From Verrucomicrobiota bacterium (lineage in GTDB: Bacteria > Verrucomicrobiota > Verrucomicrobiia > CAIQCK01): a DNA stretch of 64,000 nucleotides. A program made the position numbers and the translations under genes. This document shows, piece after piece, positions 48,987 to 58,106 of this stretch. The first letter of the stretch is position 1. Every line of letters begins with the position of its first letter. The notes under the pieces are model-generated. The model worked only from the letters and a program-made list of their open reading frames with translations. It did not search any database and had not been told where the DNA came from. The stretch lies in contig JACRQF010000025.1 of NCBI GenBank assembly GCA_016222825.1, forward strand, positions 1 through 64,000, given 5' to 3'.

Positions 48987-49895
48987 TTACTTCTTCACGG
49001 CGCGCGCCGCCTTTGGCTTGCGCGGCGGCTTGGAATCGAGGTTCCGTTTCAGGTCCTCCTCGGTCACCGCGGACGCCACGCCGTCCGCGGGCACTTCGAC
49101 TTTCGCGCTCCAGAGGATGGCGTTGAGCACGACCTTGCGGAAATCATCGTGGCCCCAGTTCTTGTGGAAGTGGCCGCCGGTGAATCCAAAGCCGCGGCCG
49201 CCGTCATCGCGCTGGCACGCCCACATCACGTGCTGCGGCTCGCCTTTTCTGACCGCCTCGCGCGCGGCGGGGTTGCCGCTGTGCGCGCCGTCGGGCCGGC
49301 TCATCGTCTCCGCCGGCGGCACGGCCGAAAGGACCGCGGTGACGCCCTTCATCCCTTCACGGAACCGCATGTGGAAATACCACTCGTCGCGCATCCGGAA
49401 CGATTTCACGCCGCGCGTGATGGGATGGTCGGGCAGGCTCTTGAACTCGGCATCCCAGTGCGGATTGACCGACCAGAACGTCTCGAAACAGCCGCCGATC
49501 CAGTCGCGAAACTCCTTGTTGCCTTTCTCCGTCGTCGGTTCGCAGGCGTAGTGGACGCAGCCGAAGCCGACGCCCTTCTTCAAGAGCGCGCCGAGTTGCT
49601 CCAGCCGGTTGTCTTGGAGCGCCACGTGTCCGCGTCCGCCGTCGCAGTAGATGATCACGGCCGCCGCGCTATTCAGCGCCGCCTCGTCGGGCCACTGGCC
49701 GCTGAGGAAAGTGGAAACCTTGACGCCCGGCACGCCGGCCAGGCATTTCTGAAACAACAGCACGCCGGCATTGTGTTCGTGCTCGCCCGGCGCGTGGCTC
49801 GGCCGGCCGGCGATGAGCAGGATGTTGGCGTCACCGGCGAGCGCCGCCGCTGTGATCCAGACGCTGCCGAGCAAGGATGCAGTAAGCTTGTTCAT
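48987..49895 (-). CDS. Exported ThuA-domain protein
   Basis: 302 residues with signal peptide (MNKLTASLLGSVWITAAALA). The ThuA fold (class I glutamine-amidotransferase-like) is visible: ILLIAGRPSHAPGEHEH, IIYCDGGRGHVA, GVGFGCVHYACE, FRDWIGGCFE and DEWYFHMRF. ThuA was described with trehalose utilisation; in PVC bacteria such proteins accompany sugar oxidoreductases, and the exact reaction is unknown. The mature C-terminus is Lys-rich. It lies next to, but 142 bases from, the GH38 gene on the same strand. Confidence 0.82.
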   Translation of the reverse strand: MNKLTASLLGSVWITAAALAGDANILLIAGRPSHAPGEHEHNAGVLLFQKCLAGVPGVKVSTFLSGQWPDEAALNSAAAVIIYCDGGRGHVALQDNRLEQLGALLKKGVGFGCVHYACEPTTEKGNKEFRDWIGGCFETFWSVNPHWDAEFKSLPDHPITRGVKSFRMRDEWYFHMRFREGMKGVTAVLSAVPPAETMSRPDGAHSGNPAAREAVRKGEPQHVMWACQRDDGGRGFGFTGGHFHKNWGHDDFRKVVLNAILWSAKVEVPADGVASAVTEEDLKRNLDSKPPRKPKAARAVKK

Positions 49896-50037
49896 TCTAG
49901 GTTTCTCCAAGTGCCGTGGCATTTAGCTGTTTGTTCGCTTCGGTGCAAGCACGCAATAAGGCTGCCGGGCGCCCGGCAGGTAAAACACCCTTCCGCAGCT
50001 TTGGTTTCGCCGGCACGACAACTGGACATCGAACAAT

Positions 50038-53000
50038 TCACCTCGGCAACTCCGCGCGAACCGTGACCACGCTCCAAGCTGGCACTGAAACGTCGCCGGT
50101 CAGCTTCTGGAGCGGCTTCTCGCTGGTGTCGCTCAGCCAGAGGCGGTGCGGCGCAGGCTTCGACCACGTCAGTTTCGCGTTCGCAGGAGTTCCGCCGGCG
50201 CCGAAGAGACGGATAATCCATGCTTTGCCGTCGTCGCTGGGTTTGAGCGCGGTGACGAGCACGTCAGCGGGTTCGACGCGCAGGAGCGGCGTTGATGACG
50301 GCGCGCGACCGCGGGCAGGCGTGGCGACGAGCGGCTGGCTGAAGGCGGTGGCGAAGCGGGAGTTCTCCGCGTCGGCGGCGCGGCCGCGATGGGGGCGCAG
50401 GACGAAACGGAACTGCACCGGGCCTTCCTGGTAGGCGCGGTAGTTGGTGCCCCAGTGGTTGTTCATCGCCCAGACGTAGAGCTTCTGTGTCGGCTCGATC
50501 TTCTTGCGCCACACATCGGGATTGAACTGCGAGTTCAGCAGCGTCGCGGTGATGCCGCCGACCTGCACCAGCGGCGCGTCAAGCGTGACCCACGTGACGC
50601 CGTAGTCCTTGTTGGCCACGTCGGCCCAACGGCCGAGCGTCAGCCAGTTCTTGCACGCGCTCGGCATCTGGTCGTGCTCGGGGCGGATGACGCCGAGCGG
50701 CACGTCGAGCCGCATCTCGCCGCCGGGGACGTTGAACGGGAAGGCGATGTTGATGCTCTCCTTGCCGTCGTTGGCGTGGTAGCTCGCCGCTTCGAGCCGC
50801 TTCTTGTCCACGGTGTCGAGCAACTCGACGTAGTCCGCGCCGGCCACGAGCCGGATTTCGCGCAGGAGCCTGTGGCAGCCGGGCGCGTCGGACTCGACGA
50901 GCAACGATGTGACGAGCGGGCCGCGCTCCCGGACTGTGATCTTGACCGGGCCGTTGCGCTGGAGGGCCTTGAGATCGTCGGCGATGAGATAAAGGTAGTC
51001 ATTGAGCGCGTGGCCGCTGGCGGTGTCGGCGAGGTTGGCCTCGATGCCGGCAGCGCGCAACTCGACGATGCCGCCGGTCTTCAGGTCGAGACGCAGACGC
51101 AACTTCCCGTTGTCGAGCGTGCCGGCGGTGGCGTCAGCGTTCGGAGTCCCGGCTTTAGCCGGTGCTGTTGTCCGCGACGCGGGAGGTTTGCCGGCTGAAG
51201 CCGGGACTCCGAACCCGGAGGGCGCATCTTTCGAGAGTGTGTAGCGCCGGCCGGAGAACGGCGACAGATCGCGGACGAACACGGCGAGTTCGCGGGTGGT
51301 GAGGCGCTGTGCCGGAATCGGCTGGCCTTGGTCGTCGGTGACGAAGTTGCGGCCTTCGGAGATCTCGTGCGGGATCAGCACGAGTTCACTGCGCGGCCAG
51401 GAGGTTGTGTTGAAGATGTCTATTTCATGTTTTGCCGACGCGCCGTAGCCGCCGACGTGAGGAGGCGGACTGCTGGTTGGGCGCGACGATTCCGCCTCCT
51501 CACGTCGGCGGCTACAGCTAACGTCGCTGAGCAATTGCCGCGACTGGAGATTCGCCACGGTCGCGTAGGATTGTTTGATGTTCCACTGGTCGGTCGTGAA
51601 CGGGTTCGCCGGCTGCGAGATGCTGCAATACGCGCCCCACGTGTGCTCGGAGTAGAGCAGCACATTGTTCCACGCCTCCTCGAACCGTTTGGCCGGGTAA
51701 CGCTTCGGATCGAGCATCGCCCAGAGCGTTTCGGCCTGCGCGAGCCGCTCGCTGCTGGCGCGGTTCATCGCGGTCTCGGCGGCGGAGGAGCCCGCGCCGT
51801 CCTCCCAATAGGGCGTCCAATCGCCGCGCACCTGCGGCAGTTTGTCGCCGTGGCGTTTCTCGAACGCGCGGAACGCCTCGCTCGTGGAGGAGATCACGAA
51901 CTGCGGCCATGCGTGCGTCGCGTTCCAATCGCGCACGAACTCACAGATGGCAGGGTCGGGCACCGCGTTGTCGCCGTGGCCGGCCCAGCGCATGTAGGCG
52001 ATGTCGTAAGGATAGGCGGTCTTGTCGAGCTGGCCCATGTATTCGTCAACGAACCGTGGCATCAGCGTGCGCACGACCATGGACATGGCGTAACCCTTGT
52101 AGGGAATCCAGACGAGCACCTTGCTCTTGCCGTCGGGACCGACCCACCAGAATGGCTTGTTCTCCCACTCGACGAGGATGTTGCCGATGCGGTCGAAGTA
52201 GTTCGGCGCGACCGAGAAGTAACGAATGCCCGCCTGCGCCATTGCGGTGACCGTGCCCCACGTGTAGCCGGGCACGTCGCTGATCATCGCGGAATCCACC
52301 GGCACGCCCGTGCGCCCGCCGAGCTGCGTCGCGTAACGGAACAGCCGCAGCAATTCCTCCGGGCGGCAGAGGCCGGTGAGTTCGTTCAGATACATGCCGT
52401 TGAGCGAGATCTGGCCGCGCTTGACGGCGTCGAAGAACTCGGCGCGCTGCTTCGGCGCGAGGCGTTGCAGGAAGAGATCGGCGGCCCACATCACCTCGAC
52501 GTTCCAGACGAACCGCGCGCCCGGCGGATAGTTCGCGGTGCGGCGGGCGGCGGCGATGCCTTCGAGCAGGTTGTTGATCTGCTTCTCCTCGATGTCGGTC
52601 TGGATGGCCGTGTAGCCGATGTCGGTGTGCGAGTGCGGCAGGATATAGACGGTGAACTTGCGCGTCGGCTGGAGCGTGACGGCTCGCGAGGCGACCTTCT
52701 GGCCGGCAGCTTCGATGGCGACGTTCAGCGTCCGCTCGGCGTCGCTGGCGGCCACCGCGTATTCGAGCGTCTGGCTGCCGAACTTCAGTTCTGTTGGCCG
52801 CACTTCCTGGCCCTCGACGCGCACAACAGCCTTCAGCGGTTCCGCATAGGGATAATCGAGCGTGACCCGCAACGGCTGCACCAACTTGCCGTTCTTGCGC
52901 TCGATGATCTGCACCGTGCGCGCCTCGATGCCGACGCCGCTCGGCGACGGTTCCGGCTGACCTGCGGCGAAGAACGCAATCTCCGCGCCGCCGACGGTGC

Positions 53001-53448
53001 CGTGCGGGCTACCGAGCTTGGCAACGCGCCAGCGGACACGCTGCGCCGTGACTGGTTGTGCAACGGCGAAGAATGTGACACCGCCGCGCTGGTTGACGTG
53101 AGTGACCTGCGCCGTGGCCAGCGGTTTGCCAGCCGCATCGCTGAACACAAGCTCCGACGCCGCGACGGTCGCAGGATCGTTGCGGTCCTGATGCCGGAAG
53201 CCGCCGATGCGGACGGGCGCGCCGAAATCGAACTCGACGAAGGTGTTGGTGCCCTTGCCGTGAGAAGCGAACTCGGTCTTCAGGTTGCCGTCGAGCAGAC
53301 GGGTGGCGGCGTAGTTGCCACCGGGAAACTCCTCCGCCACCGCGACGATCTTCGGCGCGGGCAGCGGCGTGAGCCGCGTGAAGTCCGCGGCGCGGGCCGG
53401 AGCGAGGATGAGAGTGGCGGTGAAGATGAAGCTGAAGACTGTGCGCAT
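50038..53448 (-). CDS. Secreted GH38 alpha-mannosidase-like enzyme
   Basis: 1136 residues. A signal peptide (TVFSFIFTATLILAPARA) and F5/8-type-C-like domain (about 30-150) precede the GH38 catalytic domain. YILPHSHTDIGYT (about 266-278) gives the His/Asp zinc ligands and AMISDVPGYTWG (about 387) the catalytic Asp. Middle and C-terminal beta-sandwich domains follow. Alpha-mannosides, perhaps from N-glycans or algal glycans, are likely substrates. Residues about 645-668 are encoded by a REP-like inverted repeat (51445-51515). The gene is divergent from a sulfatase gene, separated by 81 bases, suggesting one scavenging locus. Confidence 0.86.
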   Translation of the reverse strand: MRTVFSFIFTATLILAPARAADFTRLTPLPAPKIVAVAEEFPGGNYAATRLLDGNLKTEFASHGKGTNTFVEFDFGAPVRIGGFRHQDRNDPATVAASELVFSDAAGKPLATAQVTHVNQRGGVTFFAVAQPVTAQRVRWRVAKLGSPHGTVGGAEIAFFAAGQPEPSPSGVGIEARTVQIIERKNGKLVQPLRVTLDYPYAEPLKAVVRVEGQEVRPTELKFGSQTLEYAVAASDAERTLNVAIEAAGQKVASRAVTLQPTRKFTVYILPHSHTDIGYTAIQTDIEEKQINNLLEGIAAARRTANYPPGARFVWNVEVMWAADLFLQRLAPKQRAEFFDAVKRGQISLNGMYLNELTGLCRPEELLRLFRYATQLGGRTGVPVDSAMISDVPGYTWGTVTAMAQAGIRYFSVAPNYFDRIGNILVEWENKPFWWVGPDGKSKVLVWIPYKGYAMSMVVRTLMPRFVDEYMGQLDKTAYPYDIAYMRWAGHGDNAVPDPAICEFVRDWNATHAWPQFVISSTSEAFRAFEKRHGDKLPQVRGDWTPYWEDGAGSSAAETAMNRASSERLAQAETLWAMLDPKRYPAKRFEEAWNNVLLYSEHTWGAYCSISQPANPFTTDQWNIKQSYATVANLQSRQLLSDVSCSRRREEAESSRPTSSPPPHVGGYGASAKHEIDIFNTTSWPRSELVLIPHEISEGRNFVTDDQGQPIPAQRLTTRELAVFVRDLSPFSGRRYTLSKDAPSGFGVPASAGKPPASRTTAPAKAGTPNADATAGTLDNGKLRLRLDLKTGGIVELRAAGIEANLADTASGHALNDYLYLIADDLKALQRNGPVKITVRERGPLVTSLLVESDAPGCHRLLREIRLVAGADYVELLDTVDKKRLEAASYHANDGKESINIAFPFNVPGGEMRLDVPLGVIRPEHDQMPSACKNWLTLGRWADVANKDYGVTWVTLDAPLVQVGGITATLLNSQFNPDVWRKKIEPTQKLYVWAMNNHWGTNYRAYQEGPVQFRFVLRPHRGRAADAENSRFATAFSQPLVATPARGRAPSSTPLLRVEPADVLVTALKPSDDGKAWIIRLFGAGGTPANAKLTWSKPAPHRLWLSDTSEKPLQKLTGDVSVPAWSVVTVRAELPR
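51445..51515. repeat. REP-like inverted repeat, family A, inside the GH38 coding sequence
   Basis: Two perfectly complementary 25-base arms (51445-51469 and 51491-51515, starting GTAGCCGCCGACG) enclose 21 bases. The element adds an in-frame Ser/Arg/Pro-rich segment (SCSRRREEAESSRPTSSPPP) between two conserved GH38 regions. A second copy lies in the intergenic region at 59575-59703. Confidence 0.85.
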
Positions 53449-53529
53449 GGTTGTTCCTTGTGTGTTGCCTCGGACTTTTTACCTTGCATGGCGTGTCAAA
53501 GGCGAGTCTTGTTCACGCTCACAACGCGC

Positions 53530-54987
53530 ATGAAAGCGACTCTGCAATTCCTGCTCCTTGTGCTGGCGGCGCTGCTCCCGCCGTCGCTCCCGGCCGCCGA
53601 AGCGAAGCGGCCGAACATCGTCTTCATCCTCGCCGACGACCACGCGGCGCAGGCCATCGGCTGCTACGGCGGCAAGCTGATGAAGACGCCGAACCTCGAC
53701 CGCATCGCCGGCGCGGGCATGAGGTTCGACCGCTGCTTTTGCACCGAGTCCATCTGCGCACCGAGCCGCGCGACGATCCTCACCGGCAAATACGGCCACG
53801 TCACCGGCGCGATGGGCTGGAAGCCTTACGACCGGGGGCATCGCACGTTCCCCGAATACCTGCGCGACGCCGGCTACCAGACGGCGCTCGTCGGCAAATA
53901 CCATCTCGGCAACAATCCGCCGGGCTTCGACTACTTCGACATCTTTCCCGGCCAGGGGCGGCATCGCGACCCGCAGTTGATTTCCAAAGAGGGAACGAAG
54001 CTCCACCGCGGCCATTCCAGCGACGTGATCACCGACATCGCGCTGGCGTGGCTGGAGCGTCGCGACCGCGAGCGGCCGTTCCTGCTCTGCCTGCACGACA
54101 AGTCCACGCACATGCCGTGGCAGCCGGCGGAGCGGTTTGCGAAGCTCTTCGAGAACGAGACGCTGCCGGAGCCGCCGACGTTGTTCGATGACTACCGCGG
54201 CCGCGCCGACTGGCTCAAGCTGAGCATCTGCCGCGTGGACGGCATCAACCGCTGGCAGGAGAAACTCTGGGGCGCGCCGCCCGCCGGCCTTTCGCGCGAG
54301 CAGGAGTGCCGCTGGCTTTACCAGACCTACATGAAGCACTACCTGCGTTGCGCCGCCGGGCTGGACGAGAACGTCGGCCGCGTGCTCGACTGGCTCGACC
54401 GCAACCAACTCGCGCAGGACACCGTCGTCGTCTATTCCTCCGACCAGGGCTTCTTCTTGGGCGAGCACGGCTGGTTCGACAAACGCTGGATGCAGGAGGA
54501 GTCGCTGCGGATGCCGCTCATCGTCCGCTATCCACGCCTCGTGAAACCCGACTCCGTCGCGGGCGCGCTCGTGTTGAACACCGACTTCGCTCCGACGCTG
54601 CTCGACCTCGCGGGCGTGGCGGCGCCCGGCGACATGCAGGGCCGCTCGCTGCGGCCAATCCTGGCCGGCGACAAGCCGCCCGACTGGCGCAAGGCGATCT
54701 ACTACCGCTACTACACCGAGGAATACGGCATTCCGCCGCAACTCGGCATCCGCACCGAACGCCACAAGCTGATTCACTACAAGGGCCGGGTCGGTATTGG
54801 CTTCCCGCCGAAAGCTGCCGCGAATCCCGCGAGTTGGCGGGACGTGGACGAGTGGGAGTTGTTCGATCTCCAGGGCGATCCCGACGAGCAAACCAATCTC
54901 TACAACAAGCCGGAAGCGCAGAAGACCGTCGCGGAGTTGAAGAAGGAGTTGGAGCGATTGCGGAAGGAACTTGGAGACAATCAATGA
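53530..54987 (+). CDS. Secreted sulfatase (S1 family)
   Basis: 485 residues with signal peptide (QFLLLVLAALLPPSLPAAEA). The metal site is IVFILADDHA. The formylglycine motif CAPSR is present, with Cys76 converted by a sulfatase-maturing enzyme encoded elsewhere; the rest of the signature is ATILTGKYGH. VVVYSSDQGFFLGEHGWFDKRWM and the C-terminal ERHKLIHYKG are also typical of S1 sulfatases. It desulfates a sulfated sugar in the periplasm. A start 42 bases earlier is possible. It precedes a propeller hydrolase and sugar porter, with a 4-base overlap to the next gene. Confidence 0.92.
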   Translation: MKATLQFLLLVLAALLPPSLPAAEAKRPNIVFILADDHAAQAIGCYGGKLMKTPNLDRIAGAGMRFDRCFCTESICAPSRATILTGKYGHVTGAMGWKPYDRGHRTFPEYLRDAGYQTALVGKYHLGNNPPGFDYFDIFPGQGRHRDPQLISKEGTKLHRGHSSDVITDIALAWLERRDRERPFLLCLHDKSTHMPWQPAERFAKLFENETLPEPPTLFDDYRGRADWLKLSICRVDGINRWQEKLWGAPPAGLSREQECRWLYQTYMKHYLRCAAGLDENVGRVLDWLDRNQLAQDTVVVYSSDQGFFLGEHGWFDKRWMQEESLRMPLIVRYPRLVKPDSVAGALVLNTDFAPTLLDLAGVAAPGDMQGRSLRPILAGDKPPDWRKAIYYRYYTEEYGIPPQLGIRTERHKLIHYKGRVGIGFPPKAAANPASWRDVDEWELFDLQGDPDEQTNLYNKPEAQKTVAELKKELERLRKELGDNQ

Positions 54988-55958
54988 GAAGAGAATTGCT
55001 GGCGCTTGTAGTGTTCCTGGCTGCGGCGGGCGAACTGCTGTCCGACGGCCTGCCCGCGATGCGCTACCACGGCGTTGTGCTTGAGGCAGCCGGCCTGAAG
55101 TATCGCCCGCACGATGACATCATCTATCCCTCCGTTGTGCGCGTGGAGGGCCGCGTCGCGAAGCCGCTCGGCAAGTTCTATCTCTACTACGCGCCGCACG
55201 ACATGCCCGGCGGCATCTGCATGGCCTACGCCGACAAACCCGAAGGCCCGTGGCATGAATACGCCAACAACCCGATCATCGCGCGCGAGTGGCCGCCACA
55301 TTTTAAGGTTTCGCACGTCTCCGGGCCGGACGCGATCTGGAGTCCTGACGAGGGAAAGATGTTGCTCTATTTCCACGGCGAGAACCCGATTACGCGCGTG
55401 GCCAGCAGCAGCGACGGCGTGCACTTCACTTACGAAGGCGAGGCCGTCACCACGCGCATGTTCCCGAACATCTCGGAAGCCTCCTACGGGCGCGTCTTTC
55501 ATCACCGGCTGCCCGGCAAGGACAACCGCTACGTCATGCTCTTGATGGGCAACGACCGCGGCACGCGCCGCATCTACCTCGCGTGGTCGAAGGACGGACG
55601 GAAGTGGGAGAGCCGGCCAACGCCGTTGATGAATCCTCCCGCAGGCACCGACCAAGTGGCCGGCGCGGCGCTGCTGCGATGGGCGGGGAAGCTGTATCTC
55701 ACCGCCCACGCCAACAACAGCAAGGCCGGTTTCAACGTCGGTTATGACCTCTACGCGGCCGAGACCGACGAGGCATTGGAAACCGTCAAACCGCTCGGCA
55801 AGTTCTTCGACCGCACGCGGGTATCGCCAGACAACCCCGCAGTGATGTCACCCAGCTTCATCCAAGACGCCGGGCGCTTGTGCATGTTCTTCAACATCGG
55901 CGCGAGGCTGCGAAACAAGATCGCGCTGGCCCTTTCGACGCCCAACCACGAACACTGA
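54984..55958 (+). CDS. Secreted beta-propeller glycosidase-like protein
   Basis: 324 residues, signal peptide (LLALVVFLAAAGELLS). Propeller-blade patterns FYLYYAPHD, GICMAYADKPEGPWHEYANNPII, ISEASYGRVFHH, IYLAWSKDGRKWES and YDLYAAETDEALE suggest a GH43/GH32-type five-bladed fold. Catalytic residues are not certain. ATGA overlap with the sulfatase stop indicates translational coupling; both act on the same sulfated glycan, probably. The sugar porter starts 1 base after its stop. Confidence 0.75.
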   Translation: MRRELLALVVFLAAAGELLSDGLPAMRYHGVVLEAAGLKYRPHDDIIYPSVVRVEGRVAKPLGKFYLYYAPHDMPGGICMAYADKPEGPWHEYANNPIIAREWPPHFKVSHVSGPDAIWSPDEGKMLLYFHGENPITRVASSSDGVHFTYEGEAVTTRMFPNISEASYGRVFHHRLPGKDNRYVMLLMGNDRGTRRIYLAWSKDGRKWESRPTPLMNPPAGTDQVAGAALLRWAGKLYLTAHANNSKAGFNVGYDLYAAETDEALETVKPLGKFFDRTRVSPDNPAVMSPSFIQDAGRLCMFFNIGARLRNKIALALSTPNHEH

Positions 55959-55959
55959 C

Positions 55960-57336
55960 ATGAGCACCACAGCCATGCCCGCAACACAAGCCCGCTCCTC
56001 ATCGCTTGCGCTGGTCACGCTCGTCGCTGCGACGGGCGGCTTCCTTTTCGGCTACGACACGGCTGTCATCAACGGCGCGAACCAATATCTCAAGGCACAC
56101 TTCCATCTCGATGCGATTCAGGAAGGCATGGCCGGCGCGAGCGCGATCCTCGGCTGCATCCCCGGCGCGATGTGCGCGGGCTTCTTGAGCGACCGCTTCG
56201 GCCGGCGGAAGGTGCTGTTCCTGTGCGCGATCCTCTACGCCGTGAGCGGGCTGCTGTCGGCGATTCCGCGGACGTTCACGGAGTTTCTGGTAGCGCGGTT
56301 CATCAGCGGGCTGGGCATCGGCGCGTCCTCGATGATCTGCCCCATCTACATCGCGGAGCTGGCGCCCGCGGCCAAACGCGGCCGGCTCGGCTCGTTGTTC
56401 CAACTCGGCATCGTCGTCGGCATTTTCCTGACACTCTTCATCAACGCGCGCATCCAGGGTCTCGGCGACGAGGCGTGGAACGCCGCGAACGGCTGGCGCT
56501 GGATGCTCGGCGCAGAGGTCGCGCCAGCGGCATTGCTGTTGGGGCTGCTGTTCTTCGTGCCGGAAAGCCCGCGCTGGCTGCTGGGCGTCGGGCGCGACGA
56601 CGAGGCCCGGCGCATCCTCGAAAGCGTTGATGGACCGAAGCACGCGGAGCAGGAGATCGCGGCGGTGCGCGCGGTGCTCGGTGAGGAGGAGGGGCGATTC
56701 TCGGAGCTGTTCCATGCGCGGTTCCGCCGGCCGCTCATCGTGGCGGCGCTCGTGATGGCGTTCAGCCAGTTCAGCGGCATCAACGCCATCATGTATTACT
56801 CGACGAAGATTTTCGCCACCGCGGGCGTGGGCGTGAAGGACTCGTTCATGTCGTCGGTGATTGTCGGGCTGGTCAACGTCGTGTTCACCTTCGTGGCCAT
56901 TGCGTTCGTGGACAAGGTGGGGCGGCGCGCGCTGCTGCTCATCGGCCTGGCGGTGCAGGTGGCGGCGCTGGCGACGGTCGGCGCGATGTTCCACGCCGGC
57001 TACAACGGCCTGCCGCTGTTGCTGGCGATCCTGGCGTTCATCGGCGCGTTTGCGATGGCGATGGGGCCGATTTCGTGGATTCTCTGCTCAGAAATCTTCC
57101 CGACCAAGGTGCGCGGCCGTGCGATGTCGGTGGCGACGTTCGTGATCTGGACCTCGTGCTACATCGTGGCGCAGACCTTCCCGATGCTGAACGACAACCC
57201 CGCCATCGGCCCGGCGATGACCTTCTGGGTTTATGGCGCGTGCAGCCTCGCCTCGCTGGTCTTTGTGGCGGCGATGGTGCCGGAGACGAAAGGCCGGACG
57301 CTGGAGGAAATCGAAGCCTCGTGGGGCAGGCGATAG
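55960..57336 (+). CDS. Sugar porter of the major facilitator superfamily
   Basis: 458 residues with 12 predicted helices. Sugar-porter signatures are GGFLFGYDTAVINGA, SDRFGRRKVL, PESPRWLL, DKVGRRALL and VPETKGRTLEEIE. It imports a monosaccharide by H+ symport across the inner membrane. The gene is adjacent to the sulfatase/propeller pair, which would release that sugar. A helical loop near EEEGRFSELFHARFRRPL follows helix 6, as in XylE-like transporters. Likely the last gene of this operon. Confidence 0.9.
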   Translation: MSTTAMPATQARSSSLALVTLVAATGGFLFGYDTAVINGANQYLKAHFHLDAIQEGMAGASAILGCIPGAMCAGFLSDRFGRRKVLFLCAILYAVSGLLSAIPRTFTEFLVARFISGLGIGASSMICPIYIAELAPAAKRGRLGSLFQLGIVVGIFLTLFINARIQGLGDEAWNAANGWRWMLGAEVAPAALLLGLLFFVPESPRWLLGVGRDDEARRILESVDGPKHAEQEIAAVRAVLGEEEGRFSELFHARFRRPLIVAALVMAFSQFSGINAIMYYSTKIFATAGVGVKDSFMSSVIVGLVNVVFTFVAIAFVDKVGRRALLLIGLAVQVAALATVGAMFHAGYNGLPLLLAILAFIGAFAMAMGPISWILCSEIFPTKVRGRAMSVATFVIWTSCYIVAQTFPMLNDNPAIGPAMTFWVYGACSLASLVFVAAMVPETKGRTLEEIEASWGRR

Positions 57337-57410
57337 TCTTGCCCCAACGGCGGAAAGGATTTGAACGGGACTGCCCTCCCGCCGGTCAAACGTTGCGCAT
57401 CTGACCATCC

Positions 57411-58106
57411 ATGAAAACACCTTCGGCCCTCAAACAACTCTGGCACGAATGGCTCCAGCCGCTCGCCGTGATGGCCGCCATCATCTGCCCCATCAAGTCC
57501 TCGCTGGCCGACTACAACTTCGTGCCCACTGGCTCGATGAAACCAACCATCCTCGAAGGCGACCTCGTCTTCGTGAACAAACTCGCCTACGATCTGAAGA
57601 TTCCATTCACTACGGTGCATCTGGCTGAGTGGAACGAGCCATCGCGTGGCGACATCGTCGTGCTCTTCTCGCCGGAGGACGGACTGCGGCTCGTCAAACG
57701 CATCGTGGCGGTTCCAGGCGACACGGTCGAATTGCGAAACAACATGCTTCGGATCAATGGTCAGCCAGCCCGCTACAGCCCGTTGCCGTCCGCCGTGACT
57801 GCCGGCGTTCCTGCCACAGAGCGGGCCGTTGCGAAGTTTGCCACAGAAACGATAGGAGAACGTTCCCACGCCGTCATGGTCCATCCGTTCCTGCCGTCGC
57901 CACGCTGTTCAGTCCCGCCGTTGACCTTGCGAGCCGGCGAGTATTTCGTCATGGGCGACAATCGCGACAACAGCAAAGACTCGCGCTACTTCGGCGTCGT
58001 GGATCGGCGGCTGATCGTTGGCAAAGCGAACGCGGTAATCGCTTCGGTGGACAAGAACGGTTCCGGTTTGCCGCGGTTCGGCAGGTTCTTCTCCGCGTTG
58101 CGATAG
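57411..58106 (+). CDS. lepB: Signal peptidase I
   Basis: 231 residues. An N-terminal membrane segment (LAVMAAIICPIKSSL) is followed by the catalytic Ser in PTGSMKPTI (box B, about 43) and the catalytic Lys in LVKRIVAVPGD (box D, about 94). GDNRDNSKDSRYFG is box E. It cleaves Sec/Tat signal peptides at the periplasmic face. Monocistronic; the next gene converges immediately (1-base gap). Confidence 0.93.
   Translation: MKTPSALKQLWHEWLQPLAVMAAIICPIKSSLADYNFVPTGSMKPTILEGDLVFVNKLAYDLKIPFTTVHLAEWNEPSRGDIVVLFSPEDGLRLVKRIVAVPGDTVELRNNMLRINGQPARYSPLPSAVTAGVPATERAVAKFATETIGERSHAVMVHPFLPSPRCSVPPLTLRAGEYFVMGDNRDNSKDSRYFGVVDRRLIVGKANAVIASVDKNGSGLPRFGRFFSALR

Noticed and set aside
51328..53529. Long N-terminal extension of the sulfatase over the GH38 gene
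   Set aside because: The extension is the antisense of the GH38 gene. The sulfatase signal peptide and family start lie at 53530.
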